From: Lepidurus packardi
Taxonomy: Eukaryota; Arthropoda; Branchiopoda; Notostraca; Triopsidae
Length of the DNA stretch: 64,000 nt
Assembly (NCBI GenBank): GCA_023053545.1
Contig: JAKZAN010000039.1
Span: 449,001 to 513,000, forward strand
Direction of reading: 5' to 3'
Positions 12,081-26,144 of this stretch are shown here, piece by piece. The position numbers and the translations under genes are program-made. The notes under the pieces were generated by a model. It searched no databases, was not told the DNA's origin, and saw only the letters and a program-made list of their open reading frames with translations. The first letter of the stretch is position 1. Every line of letters begins with the position of its first letter.

Positions 12081-15000
12081 TTACGGACTGAATGAATTCC
12101 TTACGGACTGAATTAATTTCATACGGACCGAATTAATTTCATACGGACTGAATTAATACCTTACGGACTGAATTAAATCCTTACGGACTGAATTAATTCC
12201 TTACGGACTGAATTAATACCTTACGGACTGAATTAAATCCTTACAGACTGAATTAATTCCTTACGGACTGAATTAATTCCTTAATTCCTTAATTAATTCC
12301 TTACGGACTGAATTAATTTCATCCGGACTATATTAATTCATTACGCACTTAATTAATCCATTACGGACTGAATTAATTCCTTAAGGACTGTACTAATTCC
12401 TTGCGGACTGAATTAATACCTTACGGACTGAATTAAATCCTTACGGACTGAATTAATTCCTTACGGACTGAATTAATTCCTTACGGACTGAATTAAATCC
12501 TTACAGACTGAATTAATTCCTTACGGACTGAATTAATTCCTTACGGACTGAATTAATTCCTTACGGACTGAATTAATTCCTTACCTACTGAATTAATTCC
12601 TTAATTCCTTAATTAATTCCTTACGGACTGAATTAATTTCATCCGGACTGAATTAATTCATTACGCACTTAATTAATCCATTACGGACTGAATTAATTCC
12701 TTACGGACTGTATTAATTCCTTACGGACTGAATTAATTCCTTACGGACTGAATTAAATCCTTACGGACTGAATTAATTCATTACGGACTGAATTAATTCA
12801 TTACGGACTGAATTAATACCTCACGGACTGAATTAAATCCTTACGGACTGAATTAATTCCTTACGGGCTTAGTTAATTCCTTACGGACTGAATTAATTCA
12901 TTACGGACTGAATTAATTCCTTACGGACTGAATTAATTCCTTACGGACCTAATTAATTCCTTACGGACGGAATTAATTCCTTACGGACCTAATTAATTCC
13001 TTACGGACGGAATTAATTCTTTACGGACTTAATTAATTCCTTACGTACTTAATTAATTCCTTACGGTCTGAATTAATTCCGTACGGATTTAATTAATTCC
13101 TTACGGACTGAATTAATTCCTTACGGACTGAATAAATTCATTATGGACTTAATTAATCCATTACGGACTGAATTATTTCCTTACGGACTTAATTAAATCC
13201 TTACAGACTGAATTAATTCCTTATGAACTTAATTAATTCCCTTAAGGAATAAATTAATTAATTACGGACTGAAATAATTCCTTACGGACTGAATTAATTC
13301 CTTACGGACTAAATTAATTCTTTAATTAATTCCGTACGGACTGAATTAATTTCATACGGACTGAATTAATTCATTTCGGACTTAATTAATCGATTACGGA
13401 CTGAATTAATTCCTTACGTAATGAACTTATTCCTTACGGACTGAATTAATTCCTTACGGACTGAATTAATTCCTTACGGACTGAATTAATTCCTTACGGA
13501 CTGAATTAATTCCTTACGGACTGAATTAATACCTTACGGATTTAATTAATTCCTTACGGTCTGAATTAATTCCGTACGGATTTAATTAATTCCTTACGGA
13601 CTGAATTAATTCCTTACGGACTGAATTAATTCATTATGGACTTAATTAATTCCGTAAGGAATGAATGAATTAATTACGGACTGAAAGAATTCCTTACGGA
13701 CTGAATTAATTCCTTACGAACTGAATTAATTCCTTACGGACTGAATGAATTCCTTACGGACTGAATTAATTCCTTACGGACTGAATGAGTTCCTTACGGA
13801 CTGAATTAATTCTTTAGGATTTATTGAATTCCTTTCTTACTGAATTAACTACTTACGGACTGAATGAATTCCTTACGGACTGAATTAATTCCTTACGGAA
13901 TTAATTAATTCCTTACGTACTTAATTAATTCCTTACGGTCTGAATTAATTCCGTACGGATTTTATTAATTCCTTACGGACTGAATTAATTCCTTACGAAC
14001 TGAATTAATTCCTTACTGACTGAATTAATTCCTTACGGACTGAATGAATTCCTTACGGACTGAATTAATTCCTTACGGACTGAATTAATTTCATCCGGAC
14101 TGAATTAATTCATTACGCACTTAATTAATCCATTACGGACTGAATTATTTCCTTACGTATTGAAGTTATTCCTTACGGACTGAATTAATACCTTACGGAC
14201 TGAATTAAATCCTTACGGACTGAACTAATTCCTTACGGACTTAATTAATTCCTTACGGACTGAATTAATTCATTACGGACTGAATTAATTCATTACGGAC
14301 TGAATTAATTCCTTACGGTCTGAATTAATTCCGTACGGGTTTAATTAATTCCTTACGGACTGAATTAATTCCTTACGGACTGAATTAATTCATTATGGAC
14401 TGAATTAATTCCTTACGGAATGAATTATTTTCTTACGGACTGAATTAATTCTTTAGGATTGATTGAATTCCTTTCTTACTGAATTAATTCATTACGGACT
14501 TAATTAATCCATTACGGACTGAATTAATTCATTACGGACTTAATTAATCCATTACGGACTGAATTAATTCCTTACGGACTGAATTAATTCCTTACGGACT
14601 GAATTAATTCCTTAATTCCTTAATTAATTCCTTACGGACTGAATTAATTTCATCCGGACTGAATTATTTCCTTACGGGCTGAATTAATTCCTTAAGGACC
14701 TAATTAATTCCTTACGGACGGAATTAATTCTTTACGGACTTAATTAATTCCTCACGAACTTAATTAATTCCTTACGTACTTAATTAATTCCTTACGGTCT
14801 GAATTAATTCCGTACGGATTTAATGAATTCCTTACGGACTGAATTAATTCCTTACGGACTGAATTAGTTCCTTACGGACTGAATTAATTCTTTAGGATTT
14901 ATTGAATTCCTTTCTTACTGAATTAACTACTTACGGACTGAATGAATTCCTTACGGACTGAATTAATTCCTTACGGAATTAATTAATTCCTTACGTACTT

Positions 15001-16268
15001 AATTAATTCCTTACGGTCTGAATTAATTCCGTACGGATTTTATTAATTCCTTACGGACTGAATTAATTCCTTACGAACTGAATTAATTCCTTACTGACTG
15101 AATTAATTCCTTACGGACTGAATGAATTCCTTACGGACTGAATTAATTCCTTACGGACTGAATTAATTTCATCCGGACTGAATTAATTCATTACGCACTT
15201 AATTAATCCATTACGGACTGAATTATTTCCTTACGTATTGAATTTATTCCTTACGGACTGAATTAATACCTTACGGACTGAATTAAATCCTTACGGACTG
15301 AATTAATTCCTTACGGACTTAATTAATTCCTTACGGACTGAATTAATTCATTACGGACTGAATTAATTCCTTACGGACTGAATTAATTCCTTACGGTCTG
15401 AATTAATTCCGTACGGGTTTAATTAATTCCTTACGGACTGAATTAATTCCTTACGGACTGAATTAATTCATTATGGACTTAATTAATTCCGTAAGGAATG
15501 AATGAATTTATTACGGACTGAAATAATTCCTTACGGACTAAATTAATTCCTTACGAACTGAATTAATTCCTTACTTACTGAATTAATTAATTACGGACTG
15601 AATTAATTCCTTACGGACTGAATTAATTCCTTACGGACTGTATAAATTCCTTACGGACTGAATTAATTCCTTACGGACTGAATTAGTTCCTTACGGACTG
15701 AATTAATTCTTTAGGATTGATTGAATTCCTTTCTTACTGAATTAATTCCTTACGGACTGAATGAATTCCTTACGGACTGAATTAATTTCATACGGACCGA
15801 ATTAATTTCATACGGACTGAATTAATACCTTACGGACTGAATTAAATCCTTACGGACTGAATTAATTCCTTACGGACTGAATTAATACCTTACGGACTGA
15901 ATTAAATCCTTACAGACTGAATTAATTCCTTACGGACTGAATTAATTCCTTAATTCCTTAATTAATTCCTTACGGACTGAATTAATTTCATCCGGACTGA
16001 ATTATTTCCTTACGGGCTGAATTAATTCCTTAAGGACCTAATTAATTCCTTACGGACGGAATTAATTCTTTACGGACTTAATTAATTCCTCACGAACTTA
16101 ATTAATTCCTTACGTACTTAATTAATTCCTTACGGTCTGAATTAATTCCGTACGGATTTAATGAATTCCTTACGGACTGAATTAATTCCTTACGGACTGA
16201 ATTAGTTCCTTACGGACTGAATTAATTCTTTAGGATTTATTGAATTCCTTTCTTACTGAATTAACTAC
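12081..16268 (+). repeat. 4,188-bp HOR, copy 2
   Basis: It follows copy 1 at +4,188 through every marker named there. The few visible differences include one monomer near 12,730 with ATTCC where copy 1 has ATACC (about 8,545), and a CATTACGG in place of CCTTACGG near 14,290. The match runs past the copy end to about 16,297, where copy 2 carries on into an ACGGAATTAATT monomer while copy 1 had already passed to the ATTTCATACGGACC series. The join between copies is therefore a recombination point inside the 1,338-bp sub-repeat. Confidence 0.86.
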
Positions 16269-17336
16269 TTACGGACTGAATGAATTCCTTACGGACTGAA
16301 TTAATTCCTTACGGAATTAATTAATTCCTTACGTACTTAATTAATTCCTTACGGTCTGAATTAATTCCGTACGGATTTTATTAATTCCTTACGGACTGAA
16401 TTAATTCCTTACGAACTGAATTAATTCCTTACTGACTGAATTAATTCCTTACGGACTGAATGAATTCCTTACGGACTGAATTAATTCCTTACGGACTGAA
16501 TTAATTTCATCCGGACTGAATTAATTCATTACGCACTTAATTAATCCATTACGGACTGAATTATTTCCTTACGTATTGAATTTATTCCTTACGGACTGAA
16601 TTAATACCTTACGGACTGAATTAAATCCTTACGGACTGAATTAATTCCTTACGGACTTAATTAATTCCTTACGGACTGAATTAATTCATTACGGACTGAA
16701 TTAATTCCTTACGGACTGAATTAATTCCTTACGGTCTGAATTAATTCCGTACGGGTTTAATTAATTCCTTACGGACTGAATTAATTCCTTACGGACTGAA
16801 TTAATTCATTATGGACTTAATTAATTCCGTAAGGAATGAATGAATTTATTACGGACTGAAATAATTCCTTACGGACTAAATTAATTCCTTACGAACTGAA
16901 TTAATTCCTTACTTACTGAATTAATTAATTACGGACTGAATTAATTCCTTACGGACTGAATTAATTCCTTACGGACTGTATAAATTCCTTACGGACTGAA
17001 TTAATTCCTTACGGACTGAATTAGTTCCTTACGGACTGAATTAATTCTTTAGGATTGATTGAATTCCTTTCTTACTGAATTAATTCCTTACGGACTGAAT
17101 GAATTCCTTACGGACTGAATTAATTTCATACGGACCGAATTAATTTCATACGGACTGAATTAATACCTTACGGACTGAATTAAATCCTTACGGACTGAAT
17201 TAATTCCTTACGGACTGAATTAATACCTTACGGACTGAATTAAATCCTTACAGACTGAATTAATTCCTTACGGACTGAATTAATTCCTTAATTCCTTAAT
17301 TAATTCCTTACGGACTGAATTAATTTCATCCGGACT
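16269..17336 (+). repeat. Extra 1,338-bp sub-repeat copy
   Basis: The series from 14,895 (GGATTTATT) through 15,714 (GGATTGATT) and CGGACCG at 15,793 repeats at +1,338 (16,233, 17,052 and 17,131). It separates near 17,337, where CGGACTATATTAATT appears as at 8,140 and 12,330 instead of CGGACTGAATTATTTCC as at about 15,995. The block is an additional turn of the internal 1,338-bp period, so the third HOR copy is not a simple repeat of the first two. Confidence 0.83.
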
Positions 17337-18790
17337 ATATTAATTCATTACGCACTTAATTAATCCATTACGGACTGAATTAATTCCTTAAGGACTGTAC
17401 TAATTCCTTGCGGACTGAATTAATACCTTACGGACTGAATTAAATCCTTACGGACTGAATTAATTCCTTACGGACTGAATTAATTCCTTACGGACTGAAT
17501 TAAATCCTTACAGACTGAATTAATTCCTTACGGACTGAATTAATTCCTTACGGACTGAATTAATTCCTTACGGACTGAATTAATTCCTTACCTACTGAAT
17601 TAATTCCTTAATTCCTTAATTAATTCCTTACGGACTGAATTAATTTCATCCGGACTGAATTAATTCATTACGCACTTAATTAATCCATTACGGACTGAAT
17701 TAATTCCTTACGGACTGTATTAATTCCTTACGGACTGAATTAATACCTTACGGACTGAATTAAATCCTTACGGACTGAATTAATTCATTACGGACTGAAT
17801 TAATTCATTACGGACTGAATTAATACCTCACGGACTGAATTAAATCCTTACGGACTGAATTAATTCCTTACGGGCTTAGTTAATTCCTTACGGACTGAAT
17901 TAATTCATTACGGACTGAATTAATTCCTTACGGACTGAATTAATTCCTTACGGACCTAATTAATTCCTTACGGACGGAATTAATTCCTTACGGACCTAAT
18001 TAATTCCTTACGGACGGAATTAATTCTTTACGGACTTAATTAATTCCTTACGTACTTAATTAATTCCTTACGGTCTGAATTAATTCCGTAAGGATTTAAT
18101 TAATTCCTTACGGACTGAATTAATTCCTTACGGACTGAATTAATTCATTATGGACTTAATTAATCCATTACGGACTGAATTATTTCCTTACGGACTTAAT
18201 TAAATCCTTACAGACTGAATTAATTCCTTATGAACTTAATTAATTCCCTTAAGGAATAAATTAATTAATTACGGACTGAAATAATTCCTTACGGACTGAA
18301 TTAATTCCTTACGGACTAAATTAATTCTTTAATTAATTCCGTACGGACTGAATTAATTTCATACGGACTGAATTAATTCATTTCGGACTTAATTAATCGA
18401 TTACGGACTGAATTAATTCCTTACGTAATGAACTTATTCCTTACGGACTGAATTAATTCCTTACGGACTGAATTAATTCCTTACGGACTGAATTAATTCC
18501 TTACGGACTGAATTAATTCCTTACGGACTGAATTAATACCTTACGGATTTAATTAATTCCTTACGGTCTGAATTAATTCCGTACGGATTTAATTAATTCC
18601 TTACGGACTGAATTAATTCCTTACGGACTGAATTAATTCATTATGGACTTAATTAATTCCGTAAGGAATGAATGAATTAATTACGGACTGAAAGAATTCC
18701 TTACGGACTGAATTAATTCCTTACGAACTGAATTAATTCCTTACGGACTGAATGAATTCCTTACGGACTGAATTAATTCCTTACGGACTG
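17337..18790 (+). repeat. Partial third copy of the left part of the 4,188-bp HOR
   Basis: It matches 12,330-13,783 at +5,007, and so also 8,142-9,595. It includes the CCCTTAAGG one-base insertion near 18,246, the 12-bp motif at 18,329 and the ATCGATTACGG monomer near 18,387. The GGATTTATT marker expected at about 18,824 is absent. The copy stops after a GAATGAATTCC monomer (about 18,750) and is followed by a short local duplication. This is the last block of domain 1. Confidence 0.84.
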
Positions 18791-18885
18791 AATTAATACC
18801 TTACGGATTTAATTAATTCCTTACGGTCTGAATTAATTCCGTACGGATTTAATTAATTCCTTACGGACTGAATTAATTCCTTACT
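18791..18885 (+). repeat. Local 260-bp-offset duplication at the end of domain 1
   Basis: The order AATACC, ACGGATTTAATT, ACGGTCTG, GTACGGATTTAATT, canonical at about 18,792-18,880 repeats the order at about 18,532-18,620, an offset of 13 monomers. It replaces the GAATGAGTTCC and GGATTTATT monomers found at the matching place in HOR copies 1 and 2 (about 9,596-9,640 and 13,784-13,828). Confidence 0.75.
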
Positions 18886-19345
18886 GACACTTATTCCTTA
18901 CGGACTGAATTAATTACGGACTTACGGACTGAATTAATTCCTTACGGACTGAATTAATTCTTACGGACTGAATTAAATTAATTAAATCCTTACGGACTGA
19001 ATTAATTCCTTACGGACTGAAGTAATTCCTTACGGACTGAATTAATTCCTTACTGACTGAATTAATTCCTTACGGACTGAATTAATTCCTTACGGACTGA
19101 CTGAATTAATTCCTTACGGTCTGAATTAATTCCGTACGGAATTAATTCCTTACGGACTGATTTTATTAATTCCTTACGGACTGAATAAATTCCTTACGAA
19201 CTGAATTAATTCCGTACGGAATTAATTCCTTACGGACTGAATTAATTCCTTACGGACTGAATTAATTCCTTACGGACTGAATTAATTCCTTAATTCCTTA
19301 ATTAATTCATACGGACTGAATTAATTCATTACGGACTTAATTACG
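18886..19345 (+). repeat. Indel-rich junction between domain 1 and domain 2
   Basis: About 460 bp in which monomer length is irregular, unlike the rest of the window. I read TTACTGACACTTATTCC (17 bp), a 16-bp and an 8-bp fragment ending near 18,922, a 19-bp unit ending at 18,960, a 29-bp unit with AAATTAATTAAATCC near 18,975, a 24-bp unit with GACTGACTGA at about 19,096, GTACGGAATTAATTCC (16 bp), and a 24-bp TTACGGACTGATTTTATT unit. Removing 19,141-19,160 restores a perfect GTACGGATTTTATTAATT monomer, so that piece is a 20-bp insertion out of monomer register. The last 20-bp TTAATTCC-type monomer of the array is here, at about 19,290. To its left is the long-HOR style, to its right the cassette style. 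Confidence 0.85.
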
Positions 19346-20360
19346 GACTGAATTAATTCCTTACGTACTGAACTTATTCCTTACGGACTGAATTAATTCC
19401 TTACGGACTGAATTAATTCCTTACGGACTGAATTAATTCCTTACGGACTGAATTAAATCCTTACGGACTGAATTATTTCCTTACGGACTGAATTAATTCC
19501 TTACGGACTGAATTAATTCCTTACGGACTGACTTAATTCCTTACGGACTGAATTAATTCCTTACGGACTGAATTAATTCCTTACGGACTGAATTAATTCC
19601 TTACGGACTGAATTAAATCCTTACGTACTTTATTAATTCCTTACGGTCTGAATTAATTCCGTACGGATTTTATTAATTCCTTACGGACTGAATAAATTCC
19701 TTACGAACTGAATTAATTCCGTACGAATTTTATTAATTCCTTACGGACTGAATTAATTAATTACGGACTGAATTAATTCCTTACGTACTGAACTTATTCC
19801 TTACGGACTGAATTAATTCCTTACGGACTGAATTAATACCTTACGGACTGAATTAAATCCTTACGGACTGAATTAATTCCTTACGGACTGAAGTAATTCC
19901 TTACGGACTGAATTAATTCCTTACTGACTGAATTAATTCCTTACGGACTGAATTAATTCCTTACGGACTGAATTAATTCCTTACGGACTGAATTAATTCC
20001 TTACGGACTTAATTAATTCCTTACGTACTTAATTAATTCCTTACGGTCTGAATTAATTCCGTACGGATTTTATTAATTCCTTACGGACTGAATTAATTCC
20101 GTACGGATTTTATTAATTCCTTACGGACTGAATAAATTCCTTACGAACTGAATTAATTCCGTACGGATTTTATTAATTCCTTACGGACTGAATTAATTCA
20201 TTACGGACTTAATTAATCCATTACGGACTGAATTATTTCCTTACGTACTGAAGTTATTCCTTACGGACTGAATTAATTCCTTACGTACTGAAATAATTCC
20301 TTACGGACTGAACTAATTCCTTACGGACTGAATTAATTCCTTACGGACTGAATTAATTCC
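19346..20360 (+). repeat. Opening of domain 2, before the first clean anchor
   Basis: Canonical monomers mix with the variants that define domain 2: GTACGGATTTTATTAATTCC following ACGGTCTG, GAATAAATTCC followed by ACGAACTG, ACGTACTGAACTTATTCC (19,371 and 19,790), and TTACTGACTG. No 12-bp anchor interrupts it, so the 20-bp phase stays constant. It ends with ACGTACTGAAATAATTCC and canonical units just before the first anchor at 20,361. Confidence 0.82.
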
Positions 20361-23300
20361 TTAATTAATTCCTTACGGACTGAATTAATTTCATACGGAC
20401 TGAATTAATTCATTACGGACTTAATTAATCGATTACGGACTGAATTAATTCCTTACGTACTGAACTTATTCCTTACGGACTGATTTAATTCCTTACGGAC
20501 TGAATTAATTCCTTACGGACTGAATTAATTCCTTACGGACTGAATTAATACCTTACGGACTAAATTAAATCCTTACGGACTGAATTAATTCCTTACGTAC
20601 TTAATTAATTCCTTACGGTCTGAATTAATTCCGTACGGATTTTATTAATTCCTTACGGACTGAATTAATTCATTATGGACTGAAGAAATTCCTTACGAAC
20701 TGAATTAATTCCGTACGGATTTTATTAATTCCTTATGGACTGAATTAATTCATTACGGACTGAAATAATTCCTTACGGACTGAATTAATTCATTACGTAC
20801 TGAAATAATTCCTTACGGACTGAATTAATTCCTTACGTACTTAATTAATTCCTTACGGCCTGAATTAATTCCGTACGGATTTTATTAATTCCTTACGGAC
20901 TGAATTAATTCATTATGGACTGAAGAAATTCCTTACGAACTGAATTAATTCCGTACGGATTTTATTAATTCCTTACGGACTGAATTATTTCCTTACGTAC
21001 TGAAATAATTCCTTACGGACTGAATTAATTCCTTACGGACTGAATTAATTCCTTAATTAATTCCTTACGGACTGAATTAATTTCATACGGACTGAATTAA
21101 TTCATTACGGACTTAAATAATCGATTACGGACTGAGTTAATTCCTTACGTACTGAACTTATTCCTTACGGACTGAATTAATTCCTTACGGACTGAATTAA
21201 TTCCTTACGGACTGAATTAATTCCTTACGGACTGAATTAATACCTTACGGACTGAATTAAATCCTTACGGACTGAATTAATACCTTACGGACTGAATTAA
21301 ATCCTTACGGACTGAATTAATTCCTTACGGACTGAATTAATTCCTTACGGACTGAATTAATTCCTTACGGACTGAATTAATTCCTTACGGACTGAATTAA
21401 TTCCTTACGGACTGAATTAATACCTTACGGACTGAATTAAATCCTTACGGACTGAATTAATTCCTTACGGACTGAATTAATTCCTTACGGACTGAATTAA
21501 TTCCTTACTGACTGAATTAATTCCTTACGGACTGAATTAATTCCTTACGGACTGAATTAATTCCTTACTGACTGAATTAATTCCTTACGGACTTAATTAA
21601 TTCCTTACGTACTTTATTAATTCCTTACGGTCTGAATTAATTCCGTACGGATTTTATTAATTCCTTACGGACTGAATTAATTCCGTACGGATTTTATTAA
21701 TTCCTTACGGACTGAATAAATTCCTTACTGACTGAATTAATTCATTACGGACTGAATTAATTCCTTACGGACTGAATTAATTTCATACGGACTGAATTAA
21801 TTCATTACGGACTTAATTAATCGATTACGGACTGAATTAATTCCTTACGGACTGAATTAATTCCTTACGGACTGAATTAATAACTTACTGACTGAATTAA
21901 TTCCTTACGGACTGAATTATTTCCTTAATTAATTCCTTACGGACTGAATTAATTTCATACGGACTGAATTAATTCATTACGGACTTAAATAATCGATTAC
22001 GGACTGAATTAATTCCTTACGTACTGAACTTATTTCTTACGGACTGAATTAATTCCTTACGGACTGAATTAATACCTTACGGACTGAATTAAATCCTTAC
22101 GGACTGAATTAATACCTTACGGACTGAATTAAATCCTTACGGACTGAATTAATTCCTTACGGACTGAATTAATTCCTTACGGACTGAATTAATTCCTTAC
22201 GGACTGAATTAATTCCTTACGGACTGAATTAATTCCTTACGGACTGAATTAATACCTTACGGACTGAATTAAATCCTTACGGACTGAATTAATTCCTTAC
22301 GGACTGAATTAATTCCTTACGGACTGAATTAATTCCTTACTGACTGAATTAATTCCTTACGGACTGAATTAATTAATTACGGACTGAATTAATTCCTTAC
22401 TGACTGAATTAATTCCTTACGGACTTAATTAATTCCTTACGTACTTTATTAATTCCTTACGGTCTGAATTAATTCCGTACGGATTTTATTAATTCCTTAC
22501 GGACTGAATTAATTCCGTACGGATTTTATTAATTCCTTACGGACTGAATAAATTCCTTACGAACTGAATTAATTCCGTACGGATTTTATTAATTCCTTAC
22601 GGACTGAATTAATTCATTACGGACTGAATTAATTCCTTACTGACTGAATTAATTCATTACGGACTGAATTAATTCCTTACGGACTGAATTAATTTCATAC
22701 GGACTGAATTAATTCATTACGGACTTAATTAATCGATTACGGACTGAATTAATTCCTTACGTACTGAACTTATTCCTTACGGACTGAATTAATTCCTTAC
22801 GGACTGAATTAATACCTTACGGACTGAATTAAATCCTTACGGACTGAATTAATTCCTTACGGACTGAATTAATTCCTTACGGACTGAATTAATAACTTAC
22901 TGACTGAATTAATTCCTTACGGACTGAATTAATTCCTTAATTAATTCCTTACGGACTGAATTAATTTCATACGGACTGAATTAATTCATTACGGACTTAA
23001 ATAATCGATTACGGACTGAATTAATTCCTTACGTACTGAACTTATTTCTTACGGACTGAATTAATTCCTTACGGACTGAATTAATACCTTACGGACTGAA
23101 TTAAATCCTTACGGACTGAATTAATTCCTTACGGACTGAATTAATTCCTTACGGACTGAATTAATTCCTTACGGACTGAATTAATTCCTTACGGACTGAA
23201 TTAATTCCTTACGGACTGAATTAATACCTTACGGACTGAATTAAATCCTTACGGACTGAATTAATTCCTTACGGACTGAATTAATTCCTTACGGACTGAA

Positions 23301-26144
23301 TTAATTCCTTACTGACTGAATTAATTCCTTACGGACTGAATTAATTCCTTACGGACTGAATTAATTCCTTACGGACTGAATTAATTCCTTACGGACTTAA
23401 TTAATTCCTTACGTACTTTATTAATTCCTTACGGTCTGAATTAATTCCGTACGGATTTTATTAATTCCTCACGGACTGAATTAATTCCGTACGGATTTTA
23501 TTAATTCCTTACGTACTTAATTAATTCCTTACGGTCTGAATTAATTCCGTACGGATTTTATTAATTCCTTACGGATTGAATTTATTCATTACGGACTTAA
23601 TTAATCCATTACGGATTGAATTATTTCTTTACGTACTGAAGTTATTCCTTACGGACTGAATTAATTACTTACGGACTGAATTATTTCCTTACGTACTGAA
23701 ATAATTCCTTACGGACTGAATTAATTCCTTACGGACTGAATTAATTCCTTAATTAATTCCTTACGGACTGAATTAATTTCATACGGACTGAATTAATTCA
23801 TTACGGACTTAAATAATCGATTACGGACTGAGTTAATTCCTTACGTACTGAACTTATTCCTTACGGACTGAATTAATTCCTTACGGACTGAATTAATTCC
23901 TTACGGACTGAATTAATTCCTTACGGACTGAATTAATACCTTACGGACTGAATTAAATCCTTACGGACTGAATTAATTCCTTACGGACTGAATTAATTCC
24001 TTACGGACTGAATTAATTCCTTACGGACTGAATTAATTCCTTACGGACTGAATTAATTCCTAACGGACTGAATTAATTCCTTACGGACTGAATTAATTCC
24101 TTACGGACTGAATTAATTCCTTACTGACTGAATTAATTCCTTACGGACTGAATTAATTCCTTACGGACAGAATTAATTCCTTACTGACTGAATTAATTCC
24201 TTACGGACTGAATTAATTCCTTACGGACTGAATTAATTCCTTACTGACTGAATTAATTCCTTACGGACTTAATTAATTCCTTACGGACTTAATTAATTCC
24301 TTACGTACTTTATTAATTCCTTACGGTCTGAATTAATTCCGTACGGATTTTATTAATTCCTCACGGACTGAATTAATTCCGTACGGATTTTATTAATTCC
24401 TTACGTACTTAATTAATTCCTTACGGTCTGAATTAATTCCGTACGGATTTTATTAATTCCTTACGGATTGAATTTATTCATTACGGACTTAATTAATCCA
24501 TTACGGATTGAATTATTTCTTTACGTACTGAAGTTATTCCTTACGGACTGAATTAATTACTTACGGACTGAATTATTTCCTTACGTACTGAAATAATTCC
24601 TTACGGACTGAATTAATTCCTTACGGACTGAATTAATTCCTTAATTAATTCCTTACGGACTGAATTAATTTCATACGGACTGAATTAATTCATTACGGAC
24701 TTAAATAATCGATTACGGACTGAGTTAATTCCTTACGTACTGAACTTATTCCTTACGGACTGAATTAATTCCTTACGGACTGAATTAATTCCTTACGGAC
24801 TGAATTAATTCCTTACGGACTGAATTAATACCTTACGGACTGAATTAAATCATTACGGACTGAATTAATTCCTTACGGACTGAATTAATTCCTTACGGAC
24901 TGAATTAATTCCTTACGGACTGAATTAATTCCTTACGGACTGAATTAATTCCTTACGGACTGAATTAATTCCTTACGGACTGAATTAATTCCTTACGGAC
25001 TGAATTAATTCCTTACTGACTGAATTAATTCCTTACGGACTGAATTAATTCCTTACGGACAGAATTAATTCCTTACTGACTGAATTAATTCCTTACGGAC
25101 TGAATTAATTCCTTACGGACTGAATTAATTCCTTACTGACTGAATTAATTCCTTACGGACTTAATTAATTCCTTACGTACTTTATTAATTCCTTACGGTC
25201 TGAATTAATTCCGTACGGATTTTATTAATTCCTTACGGACTGAATTAATTCCGTACGGATTTTATTAATTCCTTACGGACTTAATAAATTCCTTACGAAC
25301 TGAATTAATTCCGTACGGATTTTATTAATTCCTTACGGACTGAATTAATTCATTACGGACTGAATTAATTCCTTACTGACTGAATTAATTCATTACGGAC
25401 TGAATTAATTCCTTACGGACTGAATTAATTCCTTAATTAATTCCTTACGGACTGAATTAATTTCATACGGACTGAATTAATTCATTACGGACTTAAATAA
25501 TCGATTACGGACTGAATTAATTCCTTACGTACTGAACTTATTCCTTACGGACTGAATTAATTCCTTACGGACTGAATTAATTCCTTACGGACTGAATTAA
25601 TTCCTTACGGACTGAATTAATATCTTACGGACTGAATTAAATCCTTACGGACTGAATTAATTCCTTACGGACTGAATTAATTCCTTACGGACTGAATTAA
25701 TTCCTTACGGACTGAATTAATTCCTTACGGACTGAATTAATTCCTTACGGACTGAATTAATTCCTTACGGACTGAATTAATTCCTTACGGACTGAATTAA
25801 TTCCTTACGGACTGAATTAATTCCTTACGGACTGAATTAATTCCTTACTGACTGAATTAATTCCTTACGGACTGAATTAATTCCTTACGGACTGAATTAA
25901 TTCCTTACTGACTGAATTAATTCCTTACGGACTTAATTAATTCCTTAAGTACTTTATTAATTCCTTACGGTCTGAATTAATTCCGTACGGATTTTATTAA
26001 TTCCTTACGGACTGAATTAATTCCGTACGTATTTTATTAATTCCTTACGGACTGAATTAATTCATTACGGACTGAATTAATTCCTTACTGACTGAATTAA
26101 TTCATTACGGACTGAATTAATTCCTTACGGACTGAATTAATTCC
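20361..26144 (+). repeat. Domain 2 block of A and C cassettes (692-1,012 bp)
   Basis: Seven cassettes starting at 20,361 (692 bp), 21,053 (872), 21,925 (1,012), 22,937 (812), 23,749 (892), 24,641 (792) and 25,433 (712). All but the first carry the AAATAATCGA form of the ATCGA monomer. Those at 22,937 and 23,749 have the CTCACGG, GAATTTATTCA, GAAGTTATTCC ending (type A), which recurs in larger units after 38 kb. Those at 21,925, 24,641 and 25,433 end with the C-like series TTACTGACTG, ATTCATTACGG. Lengths differ by 40-320 bp, always whole monomers. Confidence 0.82.

Noticed and set aside
19681..19700. Polyadenylation signal AATAAA in GAATAAATTCC monomers
   Set aside because: It arises from a single substitution in a C-type variant, recurs with the satellite, and has no associated gene.
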